From a virus, in IMG/VR virus record IMGVR_UViG_3300037247_000177, positions 1-42,268 of that record: 42,268 nucleotides of DNA. One strand, written 5' to 3'. Both the position numbers and the translations under genes were made by a program. Every line of letters starts with the position of its first letter. The first letter of the stretch is position 1. A model generated the notes under the pieces. The model ran no database searches. It worked only from the letters and a program-made list of their open reading frames with translations, and was not told the origin of the DNA. Positions 7,689 to 16,292 of the stretch are shown piece after piece.

Positions 7689-7900
7689 TGAAAAAAATAA
7701 TTGTTAATGGAATAGAAAGAGAAGTTGAAGCTGACCCATTGAGCTATGAGGCAATTCTTTTTCTTGCCAACAAGGAAACAAGGCATGTGCCAACAGTGAC
7801 TTATAGTGTGAAAGACGCGAGAGGGACTCTTGATCGTGGGGATCTGGTGCCTGTCGTTGACGGAATGATTTTCAATGTAACGAATACGGGAGGTGCGTAA
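7688..7900 (+). CDS. Ubiquitin-like (multiubiquitin-type) small protein
   Basis: 70 aa. The pattern KKIIVNGIEREVEADPLSYE, then a PTVTYSVKD strand, then GDLVPVVDGMIFNVT matches my memory of the bacterial multiubiquitin domain (a beta-grasp fold: I-V-N-G start, VTYS middle, V-x-DGMIFNV end). It ends TNTGGA, so a Gly-Gly lies one residue from the C-terminus. It overlaps the terminase gene by one base (TAATG) and precedes the gpW-like connector gene. No E1, E2 or JAB-peptidase gene is in the window, so the role is probably structural or regulatory. Confidence 0.6.
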   Translation: MKKIIVNGIEREVEADPLSYEAILFLANKETRHVPTVTYSVKDARGTLDRGDLVPVVDGMIFNVTNTGGA

Positions 7901-7903
7901 CCA

Positions 7904-8116
7904 GTGGCATTAACAGCAGTACAAATTCAAACAAATCTTGATCTCGCAAATGCAGCTTATGCGAAAGCAATCAAAGCGTCACAATACACTATAGGCAATA
8001 GATCAAAGACGAATCAAAGAGTTAAAGAGCTTCGAGAAGAAATACAATTCTGGTCTGGTGAACTTGCAAAAGCTTCGAGAGGTGGAATCGCTGTCCGTGG
8101 AATTACAACTATTTAA
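7904..8116 (+). CDS. gpW-like head-tail connector protein
   Basis: GTG start with GGGAGGTGCGTAACCA upstream. 70 aa, helical, with a turn containing YTIGNRSKTNQRVKELREEI and a final FWSGELAKA helix. The size, position between the large terminase and portal genes, and the 'R-S-x-T-x-x-x-L-x-x-x-I-x-x-W' pattern fit gpW or the related DUF6148 group. gpW stabilises packaged DNA and prepares the portal for tail attachment. Confidence 0.68.
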   Translation: MALTAVQIQTNLDLANAAYAKAIKASQYTIGNRSKTNQRVKELREEIQFWSGELAKASRGGIAVRGITTI

Positions 8117-8133
8117 TCAAAAAGCGTTAAGAA

Positions 8134-8391
8134 ATGGATAAAAAAGATATAAAAGAAAGAAAAAGCCAAGAAAAAACATTTTATTATGTAAATCCGAACA
8201 CTCCTTCAGAACCAGAAGCGAAAGTATATTGTGCAAACTCTCGTTGTGTAAATTTCATACCAGTTCATCAAACTTGTAATTTAAAAACTGTTTTAATCAG
8301 CGCAAAAGGGAAATGTGAATTTTCTGTTAATAAGAGAATTACAAAATTAAAAGCTCATGCAAAACAGATTAAAGCAAATCAAAAACAGTGA
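8134..8391 (+). CDS. Hypothetical Cys-containing basic protein, 85 aa
   Basis: Very basic, with four cysteines (YCANSRC near residues 32-38, then TCNL and KCEF) that could form one zinc site. The start at 8134 has a weak GTTAAGAA ribosome-binding site. It sits between the gpW-like and portal genes. No family recognised; it could be a minor head or connector accessory. Confidence 0.6.
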   Translation: MDKKDIKERKSQEKTFYYVNPNTPSEPEAKVYCANSRCVNFIPVHQTCNLKTVLISAKGKCEFSVNKRITKLKAHAKQIKANQKQ

Positions 8392-8404
8392 TAATCCGGT
8401 TAAT

Positions 8405-9982
8405 ATGGCCGCTTTGCCGCTGATTGCACAACAGAACATGATTGAACAAGGCCGTTTTGTTGCTGTCAACGGTGCATATCATGGCGCGTCAAAGAAACGC
8501 AGAACAATCAAAGAGTTCTTGCCTAAAACGGGTGACGCTGACGCTGATTCACTCGCAGACTTGCCAACGTTACGATCTCGCAGTCGTTCGTTATTAAGAA
8601 ACACGCCAATTGCAACTGGCGCAATTAAAACAAATCAAGTTCATGTTATTGGTTCGGGTTTAAAACTTCAATCGAGAATCAATGCAGAAGTTTTGAACAT
8701 GACTGAAGATGATGCTGACAAGTGGCAACAGAAAACAGAACTTGAATTTCGTTCGTGGGCTGAATCCCTTGATTGTGATATAAATAGAAACAAGAATTTT
8801 TATGATTTTCAGAATCTTGTTTTTAGATCGATTCTTGAAAGCGGTGATTGTTTTGTTTTGCCATTATTCAAAGAAATCAGTACGCTAAATTATGGATTGC
8901 GCTTGCAAACTCTCGAAGCTGACAGAGTTGAAAATCCAAATAATAAGCGAGACACGACAACGTTGGCGGGCGGGGTTGAGAAAGATAAGAAAGGCACTCC
9001 TATAAGATATTGGATTCGAACTCAACATCCTGGCGCAGAGTCAACTCCAATCGAGCGTAAGTGGGATTCGATCAGTGCTTTCACAGGGAACGGCAGAAGG
9101 AAAATAATTCATATTTATGAACAGTTAAGACCGGGGGCAACCCGTGGGGTGCCGTACCTAAGTGTGGTAACGGAAATGCTCCACCAGCTCGGGAAATATA
9201 CTGATTCAGAATTGCAAAGCGCGGTTATTGCTTCATACTTTACAGTTTTTGTTACAACCAAAGAAGGTGGCGCAAATTTTTCAACATTCATGCCCAGTGA
9301 CGAAGGCGGAGAATCGACTGATGAAGATTATCAACTGGGAAGCGGTGCAATTATTGGACTCGCAGATGGCGAAGAAATGTCAACAGCTAATCCGGGCAGA
9401 CCAAACGCGACTTTCGATCCTTTTGTTATGAGTATATTGAGACAAATCGGCGCAGCACTTGGATTGCCTTACGAATTATTAATTCAACATTTTACAAAAA
9501 GTTATTCAGCGGCTCGAACAGCAATGTTGAACGCATGGAAAGTCTTTCTGACAAGACGTTCTTTTATGGTCGATCATTTTTGTGATCTCGTTTATGAGCT
9601 TTGGATGGAAGAGGCTGTTTTACGTGAAAGAATTATTGCACCGGGATTCTTAACAGAACCTTTACTTCGGAAAGCGTATCTTCAGAATTTATGGATCGGC
9701 CCTGCAGCGGGACAAATCGATCCTGTAAAGGAAACAGCGAGTGCACAGGCAAGAGTCGATGGATTTTTTAGCAACATTTCAATCGAGTCAGCGGCAATGG
9801 GAATTGACTTTGATCAGAATATGAAGCAGGTAAAAAAAGAACGTGTCAAGCTTGCAGAGATTCAACAGATCATGACACCTCTGATAAAAGCTTCAGTTGA
9901 TATAAATGAAAATGTCGATGAAATAAATGATAACGTTGATAATCCTTTAAATGAGGAAGTCGATGATAACGCTAACGCTTGA
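8405..9982 (+). CDS. Portal protein (lambda gpB family)
   Basis: About 525 aa from ATG 8405; an earlier in-frame ATG at 8357 would overlap the previous gene by 35 bp, so 8405 is preferred, although neither has a strong ribosome-binding site. Recognisable lambda-type features are the N-terminal RSRSLLRNTPIATGAIKTNQ segment, the SILESGDCFVLP strand, LETLEADRVENP-like 'LEADRV', and the LGLPYELLIQHFTKSYSAAR motif near the C-terminal third. Twelve copies form the ring through which DNA enters and to which the tail attaches. The acidic Asn/Asp-rich tail (last 35 residues) is low complexity. Confidence 0.9.
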   Translation: MAALPLIAQQNMIEQGRFVAVNGAYHGASKKRRTIKEFLPKTGDADADSLADLPTLRSRSRSLLRNTPIATGAIKTNQVHVIGSGLKLQSRINAEVLNMTEDDADKWQQKTELEFRSWAESLDCDINRNKNFYDFQNLVFRSILESGDCFVLPLFKEISTLNYGLRLQTLEADRVENPNNKRDTTTLAGGVEKDKKGTPIRYWIRTQHPGAESTPIERKWDSISAFTGNGRRKIIHIYEQLRPGATRGVPYLSVVTEMLHQLGKYTDSELQSAVIASYFTVFVTTKEGGANFSTFMPSDEGGESTDEDYQLGSGAIIGLADGEEMSTANPGRPNATFDPFVMSILRQIGAALGLPYELLIQHFTKSYSAARTAMLNAWKVFLTRRSFMVDHFCDLVYELWMEEAVLRERIIAPGFLTEPLLRKAYLQNLWIGPAAGQIDPVKETASAQARVDGFFSNISIESAAMGIDFDQNMKQVKKERVKLAEIQQIMTPLIKASVDINENVDEINDNVDNPLNEEVDDNANA

Positions 9983-10163
9983 AGAAAGACAAAGGTTTAT
10001 AGCTTTTTGTAGGCAAGAGAGCGAAACAAATAAAGGATTGGGAGTAGAGATGAATAAGCTTAAGGGAAATGAAGTAATGGTAAAACGTATGAATGCGAAG
10101 TCTGTATGTTATAAAATAATAGCTGAAGATTTGGATAGGTTAGTTGAGGTGACAATAGAATGA
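9963..10163 (+). CDS. Hypothetical protein, 66 aa
   Basis: ATG 9963 is chosen over 9951 because GAGGAAGTCG precedes it. It overlaps the end of the portal gene by 20 bp and the start of the protease gene by 4 bp. The N-terminus (LTLEERQRFIAFCRQES) is an amphipathic helix. No family recognised. It is a small insert between portal and protease, possibly a head accessory. Confidence 0.55.
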   Translation: MITLTLEERQRFIAFCRQESETNKGLGVEMNKLKGNEVMVKRMNAKSVCYKIIAEDLDRLVEVTIE

Positions 10164-11542
10164 AAACAAATATAATACCATTGTTTCCATCATTGTGGGC
10201 AATACTTGAAGCAGAATTGACAAAAATTGAAACAACATATCAGGGATTTGCAAGTGATATGATCATGAAGCTCGAAACGGATTCGAAACTCGTTCTTGAT
10301 AGTGTTGAGCTTTCGCAAACAGGTCTTTCAGATGATGTGACGATCATCGACAATGTTGGTGTTTTAAAAATCGAAGGAGTGATCACACAGAAATCAAATT
10401 TCCTCACAATGATTTTTGGCGGCGCCACTCTTGATGCGCTGACAGCAGATTTCAAATCACTCGTTAATAACGAACAGATTGATACAATTGTCATCGACAT
10501 TGATTCTCCAGGAGGAACTGTTTTTGGTGTTCAAGAATTTGCAAATCTTATTTTCGATGCAAGAGAGCAAAAAAAGATTATTTCGATTTCATCTTCGATA
10601 ATGACTTCAGCCGCTATGTGGATTGGTGCAGCTGCAGAACGGGTTTTGATTTCTGGTAATACAGTCACGACTGGAAGTATTGGTGTCCTAACAACTCACA
10701 TTGACACATCATTGTTAGAAGCTACCGCGGGAATCACTGTGACAGAGATCACAGCGGGAAGGGAGAAAAGAATAGCGTCTACGCATGCGCCTTTAACTGA
10801 CATTGGTCGTTCGGTATTACAGGGGCAAGTTGATAAGATCATGGACGCGTTTGTTGGAGATATTGCAAAATTCAGAGGCGTGAGTGATCAGGAGGCGCGA
10901 AGCAACATGGCTGACGGCAAGGTTTTCATTGGTGATAATGCAGTGAAAGCAAATCTTGTCGATGATATAATGAACTTTGATTTATTAATTGAAACCATTA
11001 ATAATGGAGGTAATGACATGGGATTATTCTCAAAGAAGGAAGCGAATTTGGACAATTTGAAAACTGATCACAACGATCTTTATAATGAAGCCGTTGCGAT
11101 TGGCGCCGGTCAGAGCGTAGACGTTCATGCTAAAAATGTTGTGAGCGCAAAAGCTGACGGACACAAAGAAGGACTTTCTGCTGGTGCAGAAGCAGAGCGC
11201 GCAAGAATTCAAGGTATTGACAAGGTGACTATAAAAGGTCAAGAAGAACTTGCAATTACTTTGAAAGCAGACGGAAAAACAACTCCAGGTGAGGCCGCAA
11301 TTCAAATGATCAATGCAAATAAACAGTCAAACACCGACGGCCTCAAAAAGATTGAAACAACTTCGGCAGAAGCGGTTGAAGATGAAGTCGAAGAAACGAT
11401 CACAGCGAAGAAAGACGCAAAAGATATGACAGCAAAGGAAAAGTGGGATGCCGATCCGAAACTCGCGAAAGAGTTCGCCAGTTTTGAAGCGTTTGAGGCT
11501 ATAGGCAAGAATTCTGGTAATTTTAGAATTCTGAAACAATAA
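10160..11542 (+). CDS. Head maturation protease, S49/SppA family, fused to scaffold
   Basis: 460 aa. The ClpP/crotonase-like protease domain (about residues 60-280) has the DSPGG loop at 115-119, the probable nucleophile Ser150 in TSAAMW, and the probable general base Lys203 in the TAGREKR segment, as in lambda gpC and phage S49 peptidases. The last 174 residues, from Met287, are Ala/Glu/Lys-rich and disordered or helical, like a scaffolding domain. The enzyme cuts scaffold and portal during prohead maturation. It has the same layout as lambda C with nested Nu3. Confidence 0.9.
   Translation: MKTNIIPLFPSLWAILEAELTKIETTYQGFASDMIMKLETDSKLVLDSVELSQTGLSDDVTIIDNVGVLKIEGVITQKSNFLTMIFGGATLDALTADFKSLVNNEQIDTIVIDIDSPGGTVFGVQEFANLIFDAREQKKIISISSSIMTSAAMWIGAAAERVLISGNTVTTGSIGVLTTHIDTSLLEATAGITVTEITAGREKRIASTHAPLTDIGRSVLQGQVDKIMDAFVGDIAKFRGVSDQEARSNMADGKVFIGDNAVKANLVDDIMNFDLLIETINNGGNDMGLFSKKEANLDNLKTDHNDLYNEAVAIGAGQSVDVHAKNVVSAKADGHKEGLSAGAEAERARIQGIDKVTIKGQEELAITLKADGKTTPGEAAIQMINANKQSNTDGLKKIETTSAEAVEDEVEETITAKKDAKDMTAKEKWDADPKLAKEFASFEAFEAIGKNSGNFRILKQ
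11018..11542 (+). CDS. Nested scaffold protein (internal start in protease gene)
   Basis: An in-frame ATG at 11018 is preceded by GGAGG at 11006-11010 with 7-nt spacing, a far better ribosome-binding site than chance would give inside a gene. The resulting 174-aa product is charged and helical with a C-terminal KEKWDADPKLAKEF stretch, as expected for a scaffold. In lambda the scaffold Nu3 is made the same way inside C. The internal start is seen; the function is inferred. Confidence 0.7.
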   Translation: MGLFSKKEANLDNLKTDHNDLYNEAVAIGAGQSVDVHAKNVVSAKADGHKEGLSAGAEAERARIQGIDKVTIKGQEELAITLKADGKTTPGEAAIQMINANKQSNTDGLKKIETTSAEAVEDEVEETITAKKDAKDMTAKEKWDADPKLAKEFASFEAFEAIGKNSGNFRILKQ

Positions 11543-11609
11543 GATCGGGTTTTTTGATTTATTAAATAGAATATCTTGATGTAAAACTTTTTTAACATGG
11601 AGGAAAATT

Positions 11610-12374
11610 ATGACAACCTTAGCAGTTAATGTGGCGAGGGCTTTTGTTCTTGGAAATGAAAACGATATTCCAGCCATCGTGGATATCTTCTTTGAAGGTT
11701 CGGCGGTTGGAATTGTTGATGCTACTGGTCACGCGAGACCACTAGAATCTACAGACAGATTCGCAGGATTTGTTCAGGAGAAACTAGACAACTCCCTTGG
11801 TAGTGCGGGTGGAAGAAGCGTGAGAGTCAGGAAGCGTGGGGTGGTAGTCCTTTCTGTTTCTGGTGCAGTTATTACAGACGTTGGACAGCCGGTTTATGCG
11901 ACTGATGATAATGTTTTTGTATTTTCTCCAGTTGGCTCGGTGTTCATCGGAAAAGTAATTCGTTTTGTTTCTGCTGGTGTCGTTGATGTTGAATTTGATG
12001 CGGGTAACATGCCGGATCCTTATGCGGGTAGAGTGTGGGAAGTATTTTCAACCGCCGCAACTCTGACAATACTTGACAACGGTAAAGGCTTCTGGGTTGA
12101 CACTGACGCTCAGACAATGACGCTGTTGACGTATGCGGCCGCTACTGCTCTTGATATTAAAGTTGTCACAGGTGGAGCTTTTGGAACTGTCGGAACTGCA
12201 ATCGATCCCGCTGGTGCAGATGTGATTGCAGGGCCTGATGATACTGGCGCCGCTGGTGGAATCATGACTAACACGAAATCAAGTTCCAGACGCGGTGACT
12301 ATGTTATTTTGAAATCTGGAGGAGACGACGGATATGTCGTTGTCGAAAAACGAGGAATCTGGACAATAGCGTAA
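11610..12374 (+). CDS. Capsid decoration/cement protein-like
   Basis: 254 aa with an ATGGAGGAAAATT leader. The first 130 residues look like a capsid cement protein of the DUF2190 or lambda-D-like type: a repeated ATGHARPLESTDRFAGFVQE segment, then VRKRGVVVLSVSGAVITDVGQPVYATDD, all beta-rich. The second half (about 140-254) is a further Gly/Ala/Thr-rich beta domain, longer than usual for such proteins. It sits between the protease/scaffold and the capsid gene, the normal place for a decoration protein that trims the expanded shell. Confidence 0.7.
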   Translation: MTTLAVNVARAFVLGNENDIPAIVDIFFEGSAVGIVDATGHARPLESTDRFAGFVQEKLDNSLGSAGGRSVRVRKRGVVVLSVSGAVITDVGQPVYATDDNVFVFSPVGSVFIGKVIRFVSAGVVDVEFDAGNMPDPYAGRVWEVFSTAATLTILDNGKGFWVDTDAQTMTLLTYAAATALDIKVVTGGAFGTVGTAIDPAGADVIAGPDDTGAAGGIMTNTKSSSRRGDYVILKSGGDDGYVVVEKRGIWTIA

Positions 12375-12375
12375 C

Positions 12376-12555
12376 ATGGAGAATTCTATAAACAAGCAGG
12401 CGAGAGAAAAATTGACCACGGCAATGAAAGACATTGCCGTTGAGATCAACCACCTTGCGTTGCCTCTGTTGAATTCTTCGGTTTCACAAATTATCATTGA
12501 TGTAAATGATGGAGAGGTCGCAAAAGTGCGGCCTCTCTATGTCATACAGAAATAA
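12376..12555 (+). CDS. Hypothetical protein, 59 aa
   Basis: ATG one base after the decoration gene stop. The protein has a helical first half and a VSQIIIDVNDGEVAKVRPLYV beta half. Its last codons contain a strong hairpin (12512-12537, 10-bp stem, 6-nt loop), which may help to end or stabilise the upstream transcript. No family recognised. Confidence 0.6.
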   Translation: MENSINKQAREKLTTAMKDIAVEINHLALPLLNSSVSQIIIDVNDGEVAKVRPLYVIQK

Positions 12556-12626
12556 TTTCATAATCTGGCATGTCTTTCATCCTTGAACGGGATATTGAAA
12601 GCTCGGATTTGTGGCAAATTTAATTT

Positions 12627-12648
12627 GCTCGGATTCGAGCTTTTTTTT
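12627..12648 (+). terminator. Intrinsic terminator before the capsid gene
   Basis: GCTCG GATT CGAGC followed by eight T residues. It ends 21 bp before the capsid start codon. With the strong AGGAGG-type site of the capsid gene, this suggests that capsid mRNA is produced separately or by partial read-through. Confidence 0.7.
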
Positions 12649-12669
12649 ATTAGAACAAGGAGGATAAAC

Positions 12670-13605
12670 ATGGGCGCACTTGCTTTATCAAGTAGGGCTA
12701 TAATTGGAGAATTCTTCTTACGTTTGGAACAGAACGTAGGAACTGCTTGGATTGGTGCTGTTTCGATGCTGTTTCAGTCGAATCAAGAATCAGAAACGTA
12801 CAAATGGCTAGGGATGGTTCCACAGATGCGGGAATGGCTGGGAGGACGCAACGCGAAGGGCTTCCGAGATAACGGAATCTCAATCATCAATTTAGAATTT
12901 GAAGCGACATTGGAAGTTCTTGTCAAGGAGTTGAGAAGGGACAAAACCGGCCAAGTACTTTTAAGGATCAGAGAACTTGCTGATCGTACAAATTCACATT
13001 GGGCAAAGTTGCTTTCAGAACTGATTATCAACGGTGAAACTGTTGTTTGTTATGATGGCGAATTTTACTTTGACACTGATCACGAGGAAGGAGATTCTGG
13101 ATCGCAGTCAAACGATATTACAGACTCTATTGTATTGAAAACCGTACCAACAGCGGCTGAAATGGAAATCGCAATACTTGCGTCAGTCACTCAGATTTTA
13201 TCTTTCAAAGACGATCAAGGAGAGCCAATGAATGAGGGAGCAAATTCATTCGGAATTATGGTTCCAGTTCCTTACATGGCCGCCGCAATGGCGGCACTGA
13301 GAAACGCAACAATCGTTGACAGTTCTGGTTCGAGACAGAACACGATTCTTTCTTCCGGTTTCAATTTTGATTTGTGGGTGAATCCAAGACTGACATGGAC
13401 AGACAAATTCGCAACTTTCAGAACTGATGGAAACGCAAAGCCTTTGATTAGACAGGAAGAGGAAGCTGTCAAAATTGATGCAATAGCTGAAGGATCAGAA
13501 CTCGAGTTCAATGACAAGAAACATCATTATGGTGTTTCAGCAACAAGAAACGTGGGTTACGGATTCTGGCAACATGCGAATCTGTCAACCTTTACTACTA
13601 CTTAA
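12670..13605 (+). CDS. Major capsid protein, Mu gpT-like
   Basis: 311 aa from ATG 12670, which follows ACAAGGAGGATAAAC; the longer open frame that starts at 12583 would cross the terminator. The N-terminal half carries the Mu gpT signature: YKWLGMVPQMREWLGGR, then NGISIINLEFEATLEV, then an SELIINGE..C.DGEFYFDTDHEEG segment. gpT-type proteins have the HK97 fold and build the icosahedral shell. A gpT-type capsid combined with lambda-type terminase, portal and protease is a mosaic, though seen in some phages. Confidence 0.88.
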   Translation: MGALALSSRAIIGEFFLRLEQNVGTAWIGAVSMLFQSNQESETYKWLGMVPQMREWLGGRNAKGFRDNGISIINLEFEATLEVLVKELRRDKTGQVLLRIRELADRTNSHWAKLLSELIINGETVVCYDGEFYFDTDHEEGDSGSQSNDITDSIVLKTVPTAAEMEIAILASVTQILSFKDDQGEPMNEGANSFGIMVPVPYMAAAMAALRNATIVDSSGSRQNTILSSGFNFDLWVNPRLTWTDKFATFRTDGNAKPLIRQEEEAVKIDAIAEGSELEFNDKKHHYGVSATRNVGYGFWQHANLSTFTTT

Positions 13606-13622
13606 TATATTTTATGTGCCGC

Positions 13623-13678
13623 CTCTCTCTGTTGACTACCGGGCTTTCATCCTTTCCCCGGGAAATCAACAGGGAGAG
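13623..13678 (+). other. Large hairpin downstream of capsid gene
   Basis: A 13-bp stem (13623-13635 with 13666-13678, one U.G pair) with an inner CCGGG/CCCGG stem lies in the 85-bp gap after the capsid gene. There is no U-run after it. It may protect the abundant capsid mRNA from 3' decay or reduce transcription into the tail genes. Confidence 0.6.
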
Positions 13679-13690
13679 TCTTCTTAAAAC

Positions 13691-13990
13691 ATGACTTTCA
13701 AAGATGATTTAACAAATGATCTGGATATTTTTCTCGATGATGATGAATTCGCTGTTGACGTTATTTTGAACTCTGTAACGATTCAAGGTATTTTCGACAA
13801 TGAATTTATCACGGCTCTCGAAGATGACATTGGAATTGAAACGACAAGTCCTCAGGCTCAATTCAAAACGACTGATGTTTCAAGTGTGGTTCATGGTGAC
13901 ATAATGACGATTGATTCAGTTGATTATAATATTATTGGAATACAACCTGACGGAACAGGAATGACATTGATTGTATTATCAAAAGATTAA
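13691..13990 (+). CDS. Head-tail attachment protein (lambda FII-like)
   Basis: 99 aa. The N-terminal FKDDLTNDLDIFLDDDEFAVDV, the central FDNEF, and the GDIMTIDSVDYNIIGIQPDGTGMTLIVL end are the standard pattern of phage head-tail attachment proteins of the FII/Gifsy-2 type. These proteins bind the portal-connector after packaging and offer a site for the tail. Position directly after the capsid gene agrees. Confidence 0.8.
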   Translation: MTFKDDLTNDLDIFLDDDEFAVDVILNSVTIQGIFDNEFITALEDDIGIETTSPQAQFKTTDVSSVVHGDIMTIDSVDYNIIGIQPDGTGMTLIVLSKD

Positions 13991-13993
13991 ACA

Positions 13994-14440
13994 ATGAGCA
14001 ACAATCCAACAGATGATTCTAATGTGCAGAGCTTTCCGATTGTCAGATCCGCATGTACGGGAAACTCTTTTGTCTGGTTTGATGATTATTTCCCGAATGA
14101 TCCGGGCGGTTTTATATATAACAATCAAGGAGATGCTGGAGACGAGGCTGGCAACATTGGTATATTGGGAATTTTAGATCAAAAGACTATTCAGGTTTTT
14201 ATTTCTGCGATGGATTCGGCTTCATTAGAAATCAGAGTCGAAGGAAGATTGAGCCAGGAAGATACCTGGGGAGAAATTTACACAGAAGTTTTCACAATAC
14301 CGACTCCGATTGCATTGCTTTGGCCTATCTGTGAATATCTCGGCCAAATCAGAGTCGGAATATTAAAAACAGGAAGCGGGACACTTGACAGGGTTTCGGT
14401 ATCTGGCGATTTTATAACATGGAAAAGGGCATTTAAATAA
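13994..14440 (+). CDS. Probable virion protein, 148 aa
   Basis: Starts 3 bp after the previous stop. Beta-rich and acidic, with a cluster of aromatic residues near the N-terminus (SFVWFDDYF). The second half has regular alternating strands ending SVSGDFITWKRAF. I recognise no family. Its place between the connector and other virion genes suggests a minor structural or connector component. Confidence 0.6.
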   Translation: MSNNPTDDSNVQSFPIVRSACTGNSFVWFDDYFPNDPGGFIYNNQGDAGDEAGNIGILGILDQKTIQVFISAMDSASLEIRVEGRLSQEDTWGEIYTEVFTIPTPIALLWPICEYLGQIRVGILKTGSGTLDRVSVSGDFITWKRAFK

Positions 14441-14442
14441 TT

Positions 14443-15693
14443 ATGTGTAAAACCTCTGTTATGCTTGGATTGAATCGTATTATTGATGGGAAGGCTGCAT
14501 TGCCGGTTGATGCCTCGCTTCCTCAAACTGCATTTGGAGAGCTTCTGGTAGGTCAATTATCTCCGCAATTTCAAGGCAGTTTTGAATATACGGTAAATAA
14601 TACGGATCTTAATACAAATACAGTTGAGAATGGGGGCACAGTTACACAGGCAGCCGCTATGGCTGTTATGACTACCTCTACAACAACAGCGAGTACCGCA
14701 TTATTTAAGAGCAAACAACATGCTAAATATAGGGCAGGTTTTGGAGGGCTAGATAAATTTACAGCATTGTTTACTTCTCCAGTTGCAGGAACAGAACAAT
14801 ATATAGGATTAGCAGATGAAGTTGGAAGCTCTGCCACATTTAAAAATGGCTACATAATTGGATATGATGGCATCACATTTGGATTTCATAGATTTCAGAA
14901 TGATACGAAATTTATTACGGCCTTGGCAGATTGGGATGATCCATTAGATGGTAGTGGCCCAAGCGGTATGAATATCATTGATACAAATCTTAATATATTT
15001 TTTATTCAGTTTCCATATTTAGGCGCTGGAGATATTAATATATTTATGCAAAACAGTGTTAATGGCAAGTTTGCTAAAGTGCATAGAGTACCTTATGCTA
15101 ATCTTTTCACAGAACCATCAGTACATAATCCAAATTTCCATCATACAATGTGGGTGAATAACAAAGCCACAACAAGTGATATTGTTTTAAAATCGGCTTC
15201 TTATGCTTATTTTGTGGAAGGCAAGACATCTTTTATTGAATTACATCAACCAGAAAATGCATCAGGAGCCAGAGAAAAAACAACAGTAACAACAGAGGTG
15301 GCGATATTCACAATAAGAAACAAATCATCATACGCATCAAAGACTAATTTTATAGATATAATATTACTTAATTTGGGGGCTAGTGTTGAAGCAAGTTCAG
15401 CGAATAATTTAGCCAATGTCAGGATTGTGAAAAATGCAGCACTTGGAGGAACACCATCTTATTCGGATATAAATACAACTAATTCAGTTATAGAAATAGA
15501 TACAGATGGAACAACAGTAACTGGCGGCAAGGAATTAGACGGAGAAGATTTAGCTGGGAAAAATGATAAATTCAGAGAGCCACTTATAAGTAGTAAGATT
15601 ATTTTAAATCCAGGAGAAACATTAACAATAGCAGGTTCAAGTGCCAATAGTGCAACAATAAGCGCGCAAACTACTTGGAGAGAATTATTTTAA
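14443..15693 (+). CDS. Probable virion structural protein, 416 aa
   Basis: Rich in Thr, Asn, Ser and Gly, beta-strand patterned, with no signal peptide or membrane helix. It has a lectin-like middle (AKYRAGFGGLDKFTALF and NGYIIGYDGITFGFHRF, roughly residues 85-150) and a C-terminal beta domain ending GETLTIAGSSANSATIS. Such proteins are usually surface or tail-fibre components. Codon use has fewer CG-containing codons than the head genes, which suggests an exchanged module. Function is inferred from context. Confidence 0.55.
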   Translation: MCKTSVMLGLNRIIDGKAALPVDASLPQTAFGELLVGQLSPQFQGSFEYTVNNTDLNTNTVENGGTVTQAAAMAVMTTSTTTASTALFKSKQHAKYRAGFGGLDKFTALFTSPVAGTEQYIGLADEVGSSATFKNGYIIGYDGITFGFHRFQNDTKFITALADWDDPLDGSGPSGMNIIDTNLNIFFIQFPYLGAGDINIFMQNSVNGKFAKVHRVPYANLFTEPSVHNPNFHHTMWVNNKATTSDIVLKSASYAYFVEGKTSFIELHQPENASGAREKTTVTTEVAIFTIRNKSSYASKTNFIDIILLNLGASVEASSANNLANVRIVKNAALGGTPSYSDINTTNSVIEIDTDGTTVTGGKELDGEDLAGKNDKFREPLISSKIILNPGETLTIAGSSANSATISAQTTWRELF

Positions 15694-15722
15694 TCTTTAA
15701 CTTTTTTTAAAAGGAGAGGGTG

Positions 15723-16271
15723 ATGGTTACAAGAAATTTAGTAGCACTAAAGTTTAATGCAGGACTACACACGAAAGCAAATAAGGAAAAAGGATGGTCA
15801 ATTGGACATGCAAAATATCCAGATTTCAATCAGATAGATGAAGCAATAAGAAAGGGAATGGATTGGGCTTATTATATTGACTCATTTGGTATAGGCATGC
15901 AATATGATAAAGCATGTGGTCATAAGGAAGTAGGAAGCACTCCATTTGGCCAACAATGTTGTGTGGTTGCAGTTTTTGAAGATTTTGCTGATGCGGCATT
16001 AGCATTATTCCCTGATGATTTGACAGAATTAACTTCTGCTGAATTCGAAGATTTTTATAATAACAAAGCTCACGCTCATGAGCCGGCAGAACATGTAGAT
16101 AAAGACGTTCTTGAGGCAATTGAACAAAAAGAAAAATTAGGACTGCCAGTTCCTGAGAAAGCAGCCGCAATTGATGTTAATTCAGAAGCAAGAGGTATCA
16201 GGAAAAACCATAATAAGTTGTGGGCTGATAAAAAGATCAAAACAGGCATGACCGTTATCACGAGAAATTAA
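15723..16271 (+). CDS. Hypothetical protein, 182 aa
   Basis: ATG 15723 has AGGAG six bases upstream; the GTG at 15720 is less likely. Soluble, with two helices and scattered Cys residues (ACGHKE and QQCCVVAVFED around residues 60-85). The C-terminal third is charged. No family recognised. It may form an operon with the glycosyltransferase 21 bp downstream. Confidence 0.6.
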   Translation: MVTRNLVALKFNAGLHTKANKEKGWSIGHAKYPDFNQIDEAIRKGMDWAYYIDSFGIGMQYDKACGHKEVGSTPFGQQCCVVAVFEDFADAALALFPDDLTELTSAEFEDFYNNKAHAHEPAEHVDKDVLEAIEQKEKLGLPVPEKAAAIDVNSEARGIRKNHNKLWADKKIKTGMTVITRN

Positions 16272-16292
16272 TAGAAAGGTGGTTGGAGATTT

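Noticed and set aside
12583-12669. Extended N-terminus of the capsid protein
   Set aside because: It would cross the terminator hairpin; ATG 12670 has a strong ribosome-binding site and the expected gpT-type start.
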